From: Pseudomonas brenneri
Lineage (GTDB): Bacteria; Pseudomonadota; Gammaproteobacteria; Pseudomonadales; Pseudomonadaceae
Assembly (NCBI RefSeq): GCF_007858285.1
Contig: NZ_VFIL01000003.1
Span: 62,001 to 126,000 of the forward strand
Direction: 5' to 3'
Length of the DNA: 64,000 bases
Each line of letters starts with the position of its first letter. Within the stretch, counting starts at the first letter, position 1. The notes beneath the pieces are model-generated. The model made no database searches, was not told the DNA's origin, and saw only the letters and a list, made by a program, of their open reading frames with translations. A program made the translations under genes and the position numbers. Positions 1 through 10,139 of this stretch are shown piece after piece.

Positions 1-62
1 AAATAGGCGCGGCATCCTATCACGCTCGCCTGCTCATCATGAGCCCGGTATGTGACCGCTGA

Positions 63-1052
63 TCATCCGTGTACCAGGTTTTGTGGCTGGCCGTTGGCCC
101 AGGCCTGGATATTGGCCAGGGTGGTCCCGGCAATCGCCGCCAGGGCTTCGCGCGTCAGGAACGCCTGATGCGCAGTGATGATCACGTTGGGGAAGGTCAG
201 CAGGCGTGCCAGCACGTCGTCCTGCAAGGGCAGGTCCGAGCGGTCCTCAAAAAACAGCTGGGCTTCTTCCTCGTACACATCCAGGCCCAGGTAGCCCAAT
301 TGCCCGTCCTTGAGCGCTTCAATCAGTGCCGGCGTGTCCACCAGGCCGCCGCGCCCGGTATTGATCAGCATCGCACCCGGCTGCATATGGGCCAGGGATT
401 GGGCATTGATCAAGTGCTTGCTGTCGGCGGTCAGCGGGCAGTGCAGGCTGATGATCTGCGCCTCGGCCAACAACTGGGGCAGGTCGACATAGCGCGCGCC
501 GAGGGCTTCGACCTGCGGATTAGGGTAGGGGTCGTAGGCCAGCAACGTGCAGCCGAAACCCGCCATGATCTTGGCAAAGGTCGCGCCGATCTGCCCGGTG
601 CCTACTACGCCAACGGTCTTGCCCACCAGGTCGAAGCCGGTCAGGCCGTGCAGGCTGAAGTCGCCGTCGCGGGTGCGGTTGTAGGCGCGGTGCAGGCGAC
701 GGTTGAGGGCCAATATCAGGGCCACGGCATGTTCGGCCACCGCATGGGGCGAGTACGCCGGCACCCGCACGATGGTCAGGCCCAGGCGCTTGGCGGCAGC
801 CAGGTCCACATGGTTGTAGCCGGCCGAACGCAGGGCAATCAGGCGTGTGCCACCGGCGGCGAGGTGTTCGAGCACTGGGGTGCCGAGGTCGTCGTTGATA
901 AAGGCACAGACCACTTCGTGCTTGTCGGCCAGGGCCACGGTATCGAGGTTCAGGCGTGCCGGTTGGAATTGCAGTTCCAGGCCGGCGGGCACGGGGGCGG
1001 CGAGGAAGCTGTCACGGTCATAGGTCTGGCTGCTGAATAGAATGATGCGCAT
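63..1052 (-). CDS. ldhA: D-lactate dehydrogenase (2-hydroxyacid dehydrogenase)
   Basis: A 329-residue D-2-hydroxyacid dehydrogenase that interconverts D-lactate and pyruvate with NAD(H) in the cytoplasm. The NAD-binding Rossmann motif GTGQIG is at residues 151-156, followed by the family signature around TGRGGLVDT and the catalytic histidine in the C-terminal TAHQAFLT segment. Length is normal for fermentative LdhA. The ATG has a purine-rich GGGAG upstream. It lies 36 bases downstream of gacS on the same strand, an arrangement conserved in Pseudomonas, so cotranscription with gacS is plausible. Bases 1-62 beyond its stop hold nothing I can identify. Confidence 0.95.
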   Translation of the reverse strand: MRIILFSSQTYDRDSFLAAPVPAGLELQFQPARLNLDTVALADKHEVVCAFINDDLGTPVLEHLAAGGTRLIALRSAGYNHVDLAAAKRLGLTIVRVPAYSPHAVAEHAVALILALNRRLHRAYNRTRDGDFSLHGLTGFDLVGKTVGVVGTGQIGATFAKIMAGFGCTLLAYDPYPNPQVEALGARYVDLPQLLAEAQIISLHCPLTADSKHLINAQSLAHMQPGAMLINTGRGGLVDTPALIEALKDGQLGYLGLDVYEEEAQLFFEDRSDLPLQDDVLARLLTFPNVIITAHQAFLTREALAAIAGTTLANIQAWANGQPQNLVHG

Positions 1053-1088
1053 TGGAGGGCTCCCTGCAAAATGGCGTGTTGTGCTGTG

Positions 1089-3842
1089 TCAGGCGTTGAC
1101 CCGTGCCTCGCTGGCAAGGCGGGCAATGGCCATGTCCAGCTCATCGAGGGCGGCCATGGCCTTGGCGTCATCCTGCTTGAGCAAGGTTTCGGCCCGCTGG
1201 CAGGCGGCCCGGAGTTGCGGCACGCCGCAGTAGCGGGTAGCGCCGTGCAGGCGATGGACCCGTTCGATCAACGCGTTATTGTCGCAGGCTTCGCGGGCGA
1301 TACAGACCGCCTCGCGGTCGGCTTCCAGGGAGGCCAACAGCATGGCCAGCATATCGGCGGCCAAGTCAGCCTTGCCGGCCGCCAGGCGCAGGCCTTCTTC
1401 ATGGTCCAGCACCGGCAGTTGCGCGGCAGGGCCGTGGCCCTCGGCAGCGCGTTCCGGGCCTTGATTACGCAAGGCCAGGCCGGTCCATTTCAGTACCACC
1501 TGGGCCAGTTGCCGTTCGCTGATGGGTTTGGTCAGGTAGTCATCCATGCCGCTTTGCAGCAGGGCGCGCTTTTCATTGGCCATGGCATGGGCCGTCAGCG
1601 CGACGATAGGCAGCGGCGTACCGTGGCGCTCGCTTTCCCACTGACGAATCGCTTCGGTGCTCTGGCGCCCGTCCATGCCGGGCATCTGCACGTCCATCAA
1701 CACCAGGTCGAAGGCTTCCTTCTTCACCGCTTCGATGGCGGTATAGCCGCTTTCCACGGCCTGGACCTTGGCGCCCATGTCTTCGAGCAGGGTCTGTACC
1801 AGCAACAGGTTGGCCGGGTTGTCGTCGACACACAACACCCGTGGCGCGCGGCTGGACAACGGCTCGCCCGGTTCGCTGCGCAATGGCCGAGGGCTGATCA
1901 GGTCGGACAGTGCCCGGCGCAATTTGCGGGTGCAGGCCGGCTTGGCCTGCAACTGGCTATTGGGGTTGGGCACCGACAGGTTGAACAGCATCTGTTCGGT
2001 GGTCGGGCACAGCACCAGGACTTTGCAACCCAGGTGTTCAAGGTCCCAGAGATGTTGGTTGAGGCGTTCCGGCGGAATATCGTTGGCGGTGATGCCCAGT
2101 ACGGCCAGGTCGATGGCCTGCTCGGTCTGGTGCGCGCTGGTAATGCCGTTGGTCAGGTTCTCCAGGCTGTTGAACGGCGTGACTTCAAGGCCGCAGTCTT
2201 CCAACTGATGTTGCAGCGCCTGGCGCGCCAGCTCGTGATTCTCCAGCACGGCCACACGCCGGCCCAGCAGCGGCGGGGCCGGCAGGTCTTCGATATCGTC
2301 GCGGGTCTTCGGCAGGTTGAGGCTGATCCAGAATTCCGAACCTTGGCCTGGCGTGCTGTCGACGCCGATTTCGCCGCCCATCTGCTCGATCAGGCGCTTG
2401 GAAATCACCAGCCCCAGGCCCGTGCCGCCCGGTTGGCGTGACAGCGAGTTATCCGCCTGGCTGAAGGCCTGGAACAGCGCCCGCACATCCTGGTTGGACA
2501 GGCCGATGCCGGTGTCCTGCACACTGATGCGCAGTTGCACGCTGTCTTCCTGCTCGTCTTCGAGCATGGCCCGGGCAACGATGGTGCCTTCGCGGGTGAA
2601 CTTAATGGCATTGCTGACCAGGTTGGTCAGGATCTGCTTGAGTCGCAGCGGGTCGCCTACCAGCGACAGCGGCGTATCGCGGTAGACCAGGCTCACCAGT
2701 TCCAGCTGTTTGGCGTGGGCGGCCGGGGCGAGGATGGTCAGGGTGTCTTGCAGCAAGTCGCGCAGGTTGAACGGAATATTGTCGAGTACCAGCTTGCCGG
2801 CTTCGATTTTCGAAAAGTCGAGAATTTCGTTGATGATGCCCAGCAGGTTGTCGGCGGACTTTTCGATGGTGCCCAGGTAATCCAACTGGCGGGGCGAGAG
2901 CTCGCTTTTCTGCAACAGGTGGGTGAAACCGAGGATGCCGTTGAGTGGCGTGCGGATTTCATGGCTCATATTGGCCAGGAATTCTGACTTGATGCGGCTG
3001 GCTTCCAAAGCCTCCTTGCGGGCCAGGTCCAGCTCGATGTTCTGGATCTCGATGGTTTCCAGGTTCTGGCGCACATCTTCGGTGGCCTGGTCGATGCTGT
3101 GTTGCAATTCTTCCTGGGCGTTTTGCAAGGTATCGGCCATGCGGTTGATGCCGGATGCCAACTGATCCAGCTCCTGGCTGCCCAGCGGTGGCAAACGGGT
3201 TTCCAGGTTGCCATCCTTGAGCTGTGCCACGGCTTGCTTGATCTGGCCGATGGGCGAGTTGATCGTGCGGCTAATGCGCAAGGCCAGGGCGGCGGTGCAG
3301 ATCAGGCCGATGGCGATCAACAGCAAACTGGCAAACAGGCTGCGATAGCCGCGCAACAGCATGCCATTGTGGGACAACTCCAGCTCGACCCAGCCCAGCA
3401 GGCGATCGGCCTCATCGGGAATCAGCTCGCCGGCAAGGTTGCGATGGCGGCCGAACACCGGCAGCAGGTAGCGGGTGGCGTCATTGCCCGTGCGCTGCAA
3501 CAGATGGGAGCTGTTGCCGATGGGCGATTGGTTGAGCATGGTCGGGCCAGCATGGGCCAGGGGCGAGCGGTCGGGCGCCAGGAAGGACACGGCGCGTACA
3601 TCGACTTGCTCCAGGGACTGGGTGGCGATGCGTTCCAGCAGATCGGTGTTCTTGTTGCCCAGTGCCGGGGCTACCAGTGGCGCCAGTTGCTCGGCAATCA
3701 TCTCGCCGCGATTGAGCAATTGGGTTTGCAGGTCCGAGAGCTGCATCCAGGTGAAATAACCGCCCAAAAGCAATGCCATCAGGCTGGTAGGCAACAAGGT
3801 CAGCAACAGTACGCGGCCTTTTATCCCCATTCTTCTAAGCAC
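1089..3842 (-). CDS. gacS: Hybrid sensor histidine kinase GacS
   Basis: A 917-residue inner-membrane tripartite kinase that phosphorylates GacA and so controls the Rsm small RNAs, secondary metabolism and lifestyle switching. An N-terminal membrane segment (about 10-30), a periplasmic sensor region, a second membrane segment (about 165-190) and a HAMP linker precede the kinase core. The phosphorylatable histidine is H294 in MSHEIRTP, the receiver aspartate is D717 in LMDVQMPG, and the Hpt histidine is H863 in VHRLHG; all three are intact. The start is a GTG preceded by GGGAGAG; an ATG four codons later is the alternative. ldhA follows on the same strand. Confidence 0.97.
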   Translation of the reverse strand: MLRRMGIKGRVLLLTLLPTSLMALLLGGYFTWMQLSDLQTQLLNRGEMIAEQLAPLVAPALGNKNTDLLERIATQSLEQVDVRAVSFLAPDRSPLAHAGPTMLNQSPIGNSSHLLQRTGNDATRYLLPVFGRHRNLAGELIPDEADRLLGWVELELSHNGMLLRGYRSLFASLLLIAIGLICTAALALRISRTINSPIGQIKQAVAQLKDGNLETRLPPLGSQELDQLASGINRMADTLQNAQEELQHSIDQATEDVRQNLETIEIQNIELDLARKEALEASRIKSEFLANMSHEIRTPLNGILGFTHLLQKSELSPRQLDYLGTIEKSADNLLGIINEILDFSKIEAGKLVLDNIPFNLRDLLQDTLTILAPAAHAKQLELVSLVYRDTPLSLVGDPLRLKQILTNLVSNAIKFTREGTIVARAMLEDEQEDSVQLRISVQDTGIGLSNQDVRALFQAFSQADNSLSRQPGGTGLGLVISKRLIEQMGGEIGVDSTPGQGSEFWISLNLPKTRDDIEDLPAPPLLGRRVAVLENHELARQALQHQLEDCGLEVTPFNSLENLTNGITSAHQTEQAIDLAVLGITANDIPPERLNQHLWDLEHLGCKVLVLCPTTEQMLFNLSVPNPNSQLQAKPACTRKLRRALSDLISPRPLRSEPGEPLSSRAPRVLCVDDNPANLLLVQTLLEDMGAKVQAVESGYTAIEAVKKEAFDLVLMDVQMPGMDGRQSTEAIRQWESERHGTPLPIVALTAHAMANEKRALLQSGMDDYLTKPISERQLAQVVLKWTGLALRNQGPERAAEGHGPAAQLPVLDHEEGLRLAAGKADLAADMLAMLLASLEADREAVCIAREACDNNALIERVHRLHGATRYCGVPQLRAACQRAETLLKQDDAKAMAALDELDMAIARLASEARVNA

Positions 3843-4044
3843 GCCACTCTCCCACTACCACACTGTTGTCGACATTCTACGCAGGCATCCGGCCCGCGCT
3901 ACCTGCGCAGTGTAGCCATATGAGGGGTTTGGAATCTTGCAAAAGATGATTGAGGGGACGATGGCGGGATTATTGAGCTGCGGTAACGGCGGGTATCGGT
4001 TCCGCCCTGACAGCCGACCTTATCGTCGAAGCGTGCGCATACTC

Positions 4045-4077
4045 CTGTAGGAGCTGGCTTGCCGGCGATGGCGCCAG
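4045..4077 (+). repeat. REP element, GTAGGAGCTGGCTTGCC family
   Basis: This copy begins GTAGGAGCTGGCTTGCCGG and continues into a GGCGATGGC tail. It lies in the gap between gacS and the DUF2062 gene. Related copies are at 63316 (same orientation) and at 16291 and 48681 (inverted). These are typical extragenic palindromes of Pseudomonas. Confidence 0.75.
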
Positions 4078-4115
4078 CCGGGACACCTCTGCTTCTAAAC
4101 AGAGGAGGCCGCCTT

Positions 4116-4631
4116 CTACCGATTACGCTGCTGGCGCTTTTTCCACTGATGACCCACCCACCACCGCCAATAGAGCATGGTCAGGCAGTACGCCAGCGCG
4201 CCCAATACCAGGCCCATCACCACCGAACCCAGCAGGAACGGCTGCCACATGGTCGACAGTTGCCCACTGATCCATTCCCAAGTCAGCTCATCGGGCAGGG
4301 TGCGGGCCGGGATGTTCATCAGCCAGGTGCCGGTCATGTAGGTGCAGAAGAACACTACCGGCATGGTAATCGGGTTGGTCAGCCATACCAGGCTCACGGC
4401 GATGGGCATATTGCCGCGCACGGAGATGGCGAGCACGGCTGCCAGCAACATTTGCAAGGGAATGGGAATGAAAGCAGCAAACAGGCCGACAGCCATGGCC
4501 CGGGCAACGGAGTGCCGATTCAGGTGCCAGAGGTTCGGGTCATGGAGCAACTTGCCGAGAAAGCGTAAGGACTTGTGTTCCCTGATGCTGGTCGGATCGG
4601 GCATGTACCGTTTGAATAAGCGCCGTGGCAT
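4116..4631 (-). CDS. DUF2062 family inner-membrane protein
   Basis: A 171-residue protein of the DUF2062 family, whose function is unknown. A basic N-terminus of about 45 residues (MPRRLFKRYMPDP) is followed by hydrophobic segments containing the family's small- and proline-rich stretch (FAAFIPIPLQMLLAA) and the WLTNPITMP motif. The tail is very basic (QWKKRQQRNR). It is therefore an inner-membrane protein with basic cytoplasmic ends. It is divergent from comEC, and the 135-base gap must hold both promoters. I cannot assign a biochemical role. Confidence 0.9.
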   Translation of the reverse strand: MPRRLFKRYMPDPTSIREHKSLRFLGKLLHDPNLWHLNRHSVARAMAVGLFAAFIPIPLQMLLAAVLAISVRGNMPIAVSLVWLTNPITMPVVFFCTYMTGTWLMNIPARTLPDELTWEWISGQLSTMWQPFLLGSVVMGLVLGALAYCLTMLYWRWWVGHQWKKRQQRNR

Positions 4632-4766
4632 AAGGGGTCCAGGTCAGTTCGAGGGGCAAGTATGCCCGTATTCTACGAACGGGAAATTCAGACTTTGTGA
4701 CAAAAAATAATAGTTCGCCCTGAACCGCTCGGCTAACACTCCTGGGTCACTTTCAAGGAATGGCCC

Positions 4767-7022
4767 ATGCGTACAGGGATGTTTGCGCTGGCGTTGGGGC
4801 TGCTGGCGTTGCGCCTGCTGCCCGTCTTGCCGCCGGTCGGTTGGTTGCTGGTGTTGCCGGTGGTGGCGTTGATGCTGCTGCCGTTTCGTACTTATCCGCT
4901 GGCGTTTTTTCTACTGGGCTTGGCGTGGGCCTGTTTCAGTGCGCAACGGGCACTGGACGACCGGCTAACTGTCGCGCTGGATGGCCAGACCCGTTGGCTG
5001 GAAGGGCGCGTCAGTGGGCTGCCGCAACAGGGCAATGGGGTCGTGCGGTTTGAGCTGAGCGACAGCCGGTCACGCCAGGACCGGCTACCTCAACGCATCC
5101 GCGTGAGCTGGCAGGGCGGCCCGCCAGTACACAGCGGTGAGCGCTGGCGTTTGGCCGTCACCCTCAAGCGTCCGTCTGGCCTGCTGAATTTCCATGGATT
5201 CGACCAGGAAGCCTGGCTATTGGCCCAGCGTGTGGGCGCGACCGGCTCGGTCAAGGATGGCCAACGCCTGGCGCCTGCCCGACAGGCCTGGCGCGACGGG
5301 ATCCGCCAGCAGCTACTGGCGGTCGATGCCCAGGGTCGTGAAGCCGGGCTGGCCGCATTGGTACTGGGTGACGGCTCCGGCTTGGCCGCCGAGGACTGGC
5401 GCATTTTGCAGGGCACCGGCACCGTACATTTATTGGTCATCTCTGGCCAACACATCGGCCTGTTGTCGGGGTTGATCTATGCACTGGTGGCCGGGTTGGC
5501 GCGCTATGGCTGCTGGCCCAGACGCTTGCCCTGGCTGCCTTGGGCCTGCGGCCTGGCATTTGCCGCGGCGCTGGCTTATGGCTTGCTGGCCGGTTTTGAG
5601 GTGCCGGTGCAGCGGGCCTGTGTGATGGTCGGGCTGGTGTTGCTGTGGCGCCTGCGGTTTCGCCATCTGGGGATCTGGTGGCCGCTGCTGCTGGCCCTGA
5701 ATGCGGTGTTGATCCTTGAACCCTTGGCCAGTCTGCAACCGGGTTTCTGGCTGTCATTTGCCGCCGTGGCCGTGTTGGTGCTGGCCTTCAGCGGCCGCTT
5801 GGGCCCCTGGCGTATGTGGCAGGCCTGGACCCGCGCCCAATGGCTGATCGCTATTGGGCTGTTTCCGTTACTACTGATCCTCGGTTTACCGATCAGCTTG
5901 AGTGCACCTCTGGCCAATTTGTTTGCGGTGCCGTGGATCAGCCTGCTGGTGCTGCCGCTGGCGTTGGCGGGCACGTTGTTGCTGGCGGTGCCAGGGCTGG
6001 GCAGTGGCTTGCTGTGGCTGGCGGGCGGGGCGCTGGATTGGCTGTTCAAGGCCCTGGCCTTGCTGGCCGGACAGGTGCCAGTGTGGATGCCTGCCGAGGT
6101 GCCCGTCGGTTACTGGCTACTGAGCCTGCTGGGGGCGCTGCTGTTATTGATGCCCAAGGGCATTCCTTTTCGTCTGCTGGGGTGGCCCCTGTTGCTGCTG
6201 GCGGTGTTCCCGCCCCGTGAATCGATCCCTCTGGGCCAGGTGGCAGTGGAGCAACTGGATGTCGGCCAGGGCCTGGCTGTGGTGTTACGTACCCGTCACC
6301 ACACGCTGTTGTATGACGCCGGGCCGCGCTTCGGGGATTTTGATATCGGCGCGCGCGTGGTACTGCCGACACTGCGCAAACTGGGAGTTACTCAACTGGA
6401 CTTGATGCTGCTCAGCCACGCCGACGCGGATCATGCCGGTGGCGCGGCGGCGGTAGCGCGCGGGTTGCCGGTCAAGCGGGTGGTGGGTGGGGAAACCCAG
6501 GGGCTGCCGGCATCCCTCGGCGCCCTGGCCTGTGTCAGTGGCGAGCGCTGGGAGTGGGATGGCGTGGTGTTTCAGTTATGGCAATGGGCCGATGCCCGCA
6601 ACGGCAATGCGAAGTCGTGCGTGCTACAGGTCCAGGCCAGTGGCGAACGGCTACTGCTGACCGGCGATATTGACCGCGAGGCCGAACGGGCCTTGCTCAC
6701 CACGCCATTGGCGGTGCCCACGGATTGGCTGCAAGTGCCCCATCATGGCAGCCGCAGTTCCTCGTCATGGCCGTTTGTCCAGCAGTTGGCGCCCAAGGCC
6801 GTGCTGATCTCCCGGGGGCGCGGCAATGGCTTTGGCCATCCGCACCCGCAAGTGCTGGCGCGTTATCAGCATTTTGGCAGCGCTATTTATGACAGCGCTG
6901 AACAGGGCGCCATACGTCTGCGCCTGGGGGCATTCCAGGCCCCGGTGATGGCGCGCAGCCAGCGCCGTTTCTGGCGCACGCCAGCAATTGACGCTTACCA
7001 AAGGCCGGTACCTGCGACATGA
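4767..7022 (+). CDS. comEC: DNA internalization protein ComEC/Rec2
   Basis: A 751-residue polytopic membrane protein expected to form the inner-membrane channel for single-stranded DNA in natural transformation. Hydrophobic helices at the N-terminus come first, then a DUF4131-like region, then the Competence domain with about ten helices, with LVISGQHIGLL near residue 225. A C-terminal metallo-beta-lactamase-like domain carries HADADHAGG near residue 551 and HHGSRSS near 660. AAGGAA precedes the ATG. Length is normal and the frame intact, so the gene looks functional. exbB starts 75 bases downstream. Confidence 0.94.
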   Translation: MRTGMFALALGLLALRLLPVLPPVGWLLVLPVVALMLLPFRTYPLAFFLLGLAWACFSAQRALDDRLTVALDGQTRWLEGRVSGLPQQGNGVVRFELSDSRSRQDRLPQRIRVSWQGGPPVHSGERWRLAVTLKRPSGLLNFHGFDQEAWLLAQRVGATGSVKDGQRLAPARQAWRDGIRQQLLAVDAQGREAGLAALVLGDGSGLAAEDWRILQGTGTVHLLVISGQHIGLLSGLIYALVAGLARYGCWPRRLPWLPWACGLAFAAALAYGLLAGFEVPVQRACVMVGLVLLWRLRFRHLGIWWPLLLALNAVLILEPLASLQPGFWLSFAAVAVLVLAFSGRLGPWRMWQAWTRAQWLIAIGLFPLLLILGLPISLSAPLANLFAVPWISLLVLPLALAGTLLLAVPGLGSGLLWLAGGALDWLFKALALLAGQVPVWMPAEVPVGYWLLSLLGALLLLMPKGIPFRLLGWPLLLLAVFPPRESIPLGQVAVEQLDVGQGLAVVLRTRHHTLLYDAGPRFGDFDIGARVVLPTLRKLGVTQLDLMLLSHADADHAGGAAAVARGLPVKRVVGGETQGLPASLGALACVSGERWEWDGVVFQLWQWADARNGNAKSCVLQVQASGERLLLTGDIDREAERALLTTPLAVPTDWLQVPHHGSRSSSSWPFVQQLAPKAVLISRGRGNGFGHPHPQVLARYQHFGSAIYDSAEQGAIRLRLGAFQAPVMARSQRRFWRTPAIDAYQRPVPAT

Positions 7023-7097
7023 TGGCTGTCGGCGGGCAGGCCCTTCCTCGCCAGCCTATATGCTAAAGTGGCGCACTTTTTCGAGGGGGCATTCACT

Positions 7098-7733
7098 GTG
7101 TGGGAATTGGTCAAATCCGGCGGCTGGATGATGTTGCCGATCATTCTGAGCTCCATCGCCGCACTCGGCATCGTTGCCGAACGCCTGTGGACCCTGCGCG
7201 CCAGCCGTGTGACCCCTGATCATCTGCTGGGGCAGGTCTGGCGCTGGATCAAGGACAAGCAACTGGACAAGGAGAAACTCAAGGAGCTGCGGGCCAATTC
7301 GCCCCTTGGGGAGATCCTCGCTGCCGGCCTTGCCAACTCCAAGCATGGTCGCGAGATCATGAAGGAATGCATTGAAGAAGCCGCCGCCCGAGTGATCCAC
7401 GAGCTGGAGCGCTATATCAATGCCCTGGGCACCATCGCGGCAATGGCACCGTTGCTCGGCCTGCTCGGCACCGTGCTGGGCATGATCGATATCTTCAGCG
7501 CCTTCACCGGTTCCGGCATGACCACTAACGCCTCGGTGTTGGCCGGAGGGATTTCCAAGGCCCTGATCACCACGGCGGCGGGCCTGATGGTGGGGATCCC
7601 GGCGGTATTCTTCCACCGTTTCCTGCAGCGCCGTATCGATGAGTTGGTGGTGGGCATGGAGCAGGAAGCCATCAAGCTGGTGGAAGTGGTCCAGGGCGAC
7701 CGTGATGTCGATCTGGTCGAGGGCAAAGCGTGA
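7098..7733 (+). CDS. exbB: MotA/TolQ/ExbB-type proton channel subunit
   Basis: The inner-membrane subunit of a proton-driven energy transducer, paired with the ExbD-like protein downstream. I place the start at the GTG (protein begins MWELVKSGG), which follows GAGGGGG at a good distance; an upstream in-frame ATG at 7068 has no ribosome binding site. This gives 211 residues. Three membrane helices are visible, with the conserved LGLLGTVLGMID segment and the ISKALITTAAGLMVGIPAV signature. The stop overlaps the exbD start (GTGA). In Pseudomonas this pair sits before lpxK, so it may serve the envelope rather than a specific TonB; tolQ-like naming is possible. Confidence 0.88.
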   Translation: MWELVKSGGWMMLPIILSSIAALGIVAERLWTLRASRVTPDHLLGQVWRWIKDKQLDKEKLKELRANSPLGEILAAGLANSKHGREIMKECIEEAAARVIHELERYINALGTIAAMAPLLGLLGTVLGMIDIFSAFTGSGMTTNASVLAGGISKALITTAAGLMVGIPAVFFHRFLQRRIDELVVGMEQEAIKLVEVVQGDRDVDLVEGKA

Positions 7734-8158
7734 AGTTTCGCCGCAAGCCCCGGGAAAGCGTCGATATCAACCTGGCGTCATTGATCGATGTGGTGTTCAT
7801 CCTGTTGCTGTTTTTTGTCGTCACCACCACCTTTACCCGGGAAACCCAACTGCGGGTCGAACTGCCGGAAGCCGTCAGCGGCTCGCCGGCCGAGGACCAG
7901 CAGCTCAAGCAACTGGACATCACCATCAGCGCCGAAGGGGTGTTTTCAGTGAACAACCAGTTGCTGGAGAAAAACGACGTGGCCAGCGTGATGGATGCGC
8001 TGCAGAAGGAGTCTGGCGGTGATACGCAAATGCCGCTGTCCATCAGCGCCGATGGCAAGACCCCGCACCAGGCCGTGATCACCGCGATGGATGCTGCCGG
8101 CAAGCTCGGTTTCAGCCATTTGCGCATGACCACCGTCGAGGCGGCGGGGCAGCCCTGA
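7730..8158 (+). CDS. exbD: ExbD/TolR family protein
   Basis: A 142-residue partner of the ExbB-like protein. A short basic cytoplasmic N-terminus (MKFRRKPRE) precedes one membrane helix that carries the family aspartate in [17 protein letters not shown] (about residues 15-32), the presumed proton-path residue. The rest is a periplasmic ExbD/TolR fold. It starts with GTG overlapping the exbB stop and ends in a TGATG overlap with lpxK, so translation of the three is coupled. Confidence 0.9.
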   Translation: MKFRRKPRESVDINLASLIDVVFILLLFFVVTTTFTRETQLRVELPEAVSGSPAEDQQLKQLDITISAEGVFSVNNQLLEKNDVASVMDALQKESGGDTQMPLSISADGKTPHQAVITAMDAAGKLGFSHLRMTTVEAAGQP

Positions 8159-9168
8159 TGGCCTTGTCCGATCGTTTGCTCAAGGCCTGGTACGACGGCC
8201 ATCCGGCGCTCAAGCTCCTGCAACCGCTGGAGGCACTCTATCGCCGGGTGGTAACACGCAAGCGCGAGCGTTTCCTGGCGGGAGAAGGGACGATCTACCA
8301 ATCACCGGTGCCCATCGTTGTCGTCGGCAATATCACCGTGGGCGGCACGGGCAAGACGCCGTTGATCCTGTGGTTGATCGACCATTGCCAGCGCAGCGGC
8401 CTGCGGGTCGGCGTCGTCAGCCGTGGCTACGGGGCCAGTCCGCCGCAGTTGCCATGGCGGGTGCAAACCAGCGATAGCGCCCAGGTGGCCGGTGACGAAC
8501 CCTTGTTGATTGTGCAGCGCAGCGGCGTCCCCCTGATGATCGACCCTGATCGTAGCCGTGCGGTGCAGGCACTGTTGGCCAGCGAAACCCTGGACCTGAT
8601 CCTGTCCGACGACGGCTTGCAACATTATCGCCTGGCCCGTGACCTTGAACTGGTGCTGATCGACAACGCCCGTGGCCTGGGCAATCGCCGTTGCCTGCCC
8701 GCCGGGCCGCTGCGCGAGCCGGTCGAGCGCCTGCAAAGTGTCGATGCCGTGTTGTACAACGGTGCCGGAGCCGACCGCGAGGATGGCTTCGCCTTCCGTC
8801 TTTTACCGACCACGCTGGTCAACCTGTCAACCGGCGAGCGCCAGCCGCTGGACCATTTTCCCGTGGGGCAGCAGGTGCATGCGGTCGCCGGCATCGGCAA
8901 CCCGCAACGTTTCTTCAATACCCTTGAAACGCTACACTGGCTGCCAATACCCCATGCGTTTGCCGACCATGCACCCTACAGTGCAGAGGTCCTGAATTTC
9001 ACGCCGTCACTGCCGCTGGTCATGACCGAAAAGGACGCGGTGAAGTGCCGCGCCTTTGCCCAGGCACACTGGTGGTACCTTGCAGTCGATGCGGCACCGT
9101 CACCGGCGTTTATCGCCTGGTTCGACACGCAGTTGATGCGCCTGTTGCCGGCTCGCCTTTTGCCTTAA
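8158..9168 (+). CDS. lpxK: Tetraacyldisaccharide 4'-kinase
   Basis: LpxK phosphorylates the 4' position of tetraacyldisaccharide-1-phosphate to give lipid IVA, at the inner face of the cytoplasmic membrane. The 336-residue protein has an N-terminal hydrophobic and basic region and a Walker A motif, VGGTGKTP, near residues 60-68. The [11 protein letters not shown] segment (about 150) is a second LpxK signature. Its start overlaps the exbD stop (TGATG). The setting with kdsB and murB is a lipopolysaccharide and peptidoglycan supply cluster. Confidence 0.96.
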   Translation: MALSDRLLKAWYDGHPALKLLQPLEALYRRVVTRKRERFLAGEGTIYQSPVPIVVVGNITVGGTGKTPLILWLIDHCQRSGLRVGVVSRGYGASPPQLPWRVQTSDSAQVAGDEPLLIVQRSGVPLMIDPDRSRAVQALLASETLDLILSDDGLQHYRLARDLELVLIDNARGLGNRRCLPAGPLREPVERLQSVDAVLYNGAGADREDGFAFRLLPTTLVNLSTGERQPLDHFPVGQQVHAVAGIGNPQRFFNTLETLHWLPIPHAFADHAPYSAEVLNFTPSLPLVMTEKDAVKCRAFAQAHWWYLAVDAAPSPAFIAWFDTQLMRLLPARLLP

Positions 9169-9192
9169 ACCGCTTTTATCCAGGAAATCCTC

Positions 9193-9378
9193 ATGGACAC
9201 CAAACTGCTCGATATCCTCGCTTGCCCGATCTGCAAAGGCCCGCTCAAGCTCAGCGCTGACAAGACCGAACTGATCAGCAAAGGCGCCGGCCTGGCGTAC
9301 CCGATCCGCGACGGCATCCCGGTGATGCTGGAAAGCGAAGCCCGTACCCTGACCACCGACGAGCGCCTGGATAAATGA
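9193..9378 (+). CDS. Trm112-like protein (YcaR family)
   Basis: A 61-residue protein of the Trm112/YcaR family. The N-terminus has the family pattern [15 protein letters not shown], with one CxxC pair; no second pair is present, as is usual for short bacterial members. AGGAAA precedes the ATG. The stop overlaps the kdsB start (ATGA). In proteobacteria this small protein is nearly always found between lpxK and kdsB, but its bacterial role is not settled; eukaryotic Trm112 activates methyltransferases. Confidence 0.92.
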   Translation: MDTKLLDILACPICKGPLKLSADKTELISKGAGLAYPIRDGIPVMLESEARTLTTDERLDK

Positions 9379-10139
9379 CCACTGCCTTCACTGTTGTCAT
9401 TCCATCGCGCTACGCCTCCACCCGCCTGCCCGGCAAACCGCTGCAAATGATCGGCGACAAGCCGATGATCCAGTTGGTCTGGGAGCAGGCCTGCAAAAGC
9501 AGCGCCCAGCGCGTGGTGGTGGCCACTGATGACCTGCGGATCATCGAGGCCTGCAAGGGGTTTGGCGCCGAAGCGGTGCTGACCCGTGAAGATCACAACT
9601 CCGGCACCGACCGCCTGGCCGAAGTCGCCACGCACCTGGGCCTGGCGCCGGACGCCATTGTGGTCAACGTGCAAGGCGACGAGCCGCTGATCCCGCCGAG
9701 TGTCATCGATCAGGTCGCCGCCAACCTGGCCGCCCATCCTGAAGCACGCATGGCGACCCTGGCCGAACCGATCGAAGACATCCAGACCCTGTTCAATCCG
9801 AACGTGGTGAAGGTGGTCAGCGACATCAATGGCCTGGCCCTGACGTTCAGCCGTTCGACCCTGCCCTGGGCGCGCGATGAATTCGCCAAGCAGCGTGACG
9901 TATTGCCGGCCGGCGTGCCGTATCGCCGCCATATCGGCATTTACGCCTACCGCGCCGGCTTCCTGCATGATTTCGTCAGCTGGGGCCCGTGCTGGCTGGA
10001 GAACACCGAGGCCCTGGAGCAACTGCGGGCCCTGTGGCATGGCGTGCGGATTCATGTCGACGATGCCATGCAAGCCCCACCAGCCGGCGTCGATACCCAG
10101 GAAGACCTTGAGCGCGTACGCCGGTTGCTGGGGGTTTGA
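9375..10139 (+). CDS. kdsB: 3-deoxy-manno-octulosonate cytidylyltransferase
   Basis: KdsB activates Kdo with CTP to CMP-Kdo for lipopolysaccharide inner-core synthesis in the cytoplasm. The 254-residue protein shows the nucleotidyltransferase N-terminus [17 protein letters not shown], the [10 protein letters not shown] motif near residue 97, and [13 protein letters not shown] near 180. Length is standard. It is translationally coupled to the gene before (ATGA) and after (TGATG). Confidence 0.97.
   Translation: MTTAFTVVIPSRYASTRLPGKPLQMIGDKPMIQLVWEQACKSSAQRVVVATDDLRIIEACKGFGAEAVLTREDHNSGTDRLAEVATHLGLAPDAIVVNVQGDEPLIPPSVIDQVAANLAAHPEARMATLAEPIEDIQTLFNPNVVKVVSDINGLALTFSRSTLPWARDEFAKQRDVLPAGVPYRRHIGIYAYRAGFLHDFVSWGPCWLENTEALEQLRALWHGVRIHVDDAMQAPPAGVDTQEDLERVRRLLGV

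Noticed and set aside
1071-2441. Long plus-strand open frame opposite gacS
   Set aside because: Glycine/glutamine/arginine-rich shadow with no domain; GacS keeps all three phosphorelay residues on the other strand.
4767-7022. comEC as evidence of a recent competence island
   Set aside because: comEC is a core Pseudomonas gene; composition and neighbours are ordinary, and no other competence genes are clustered here.
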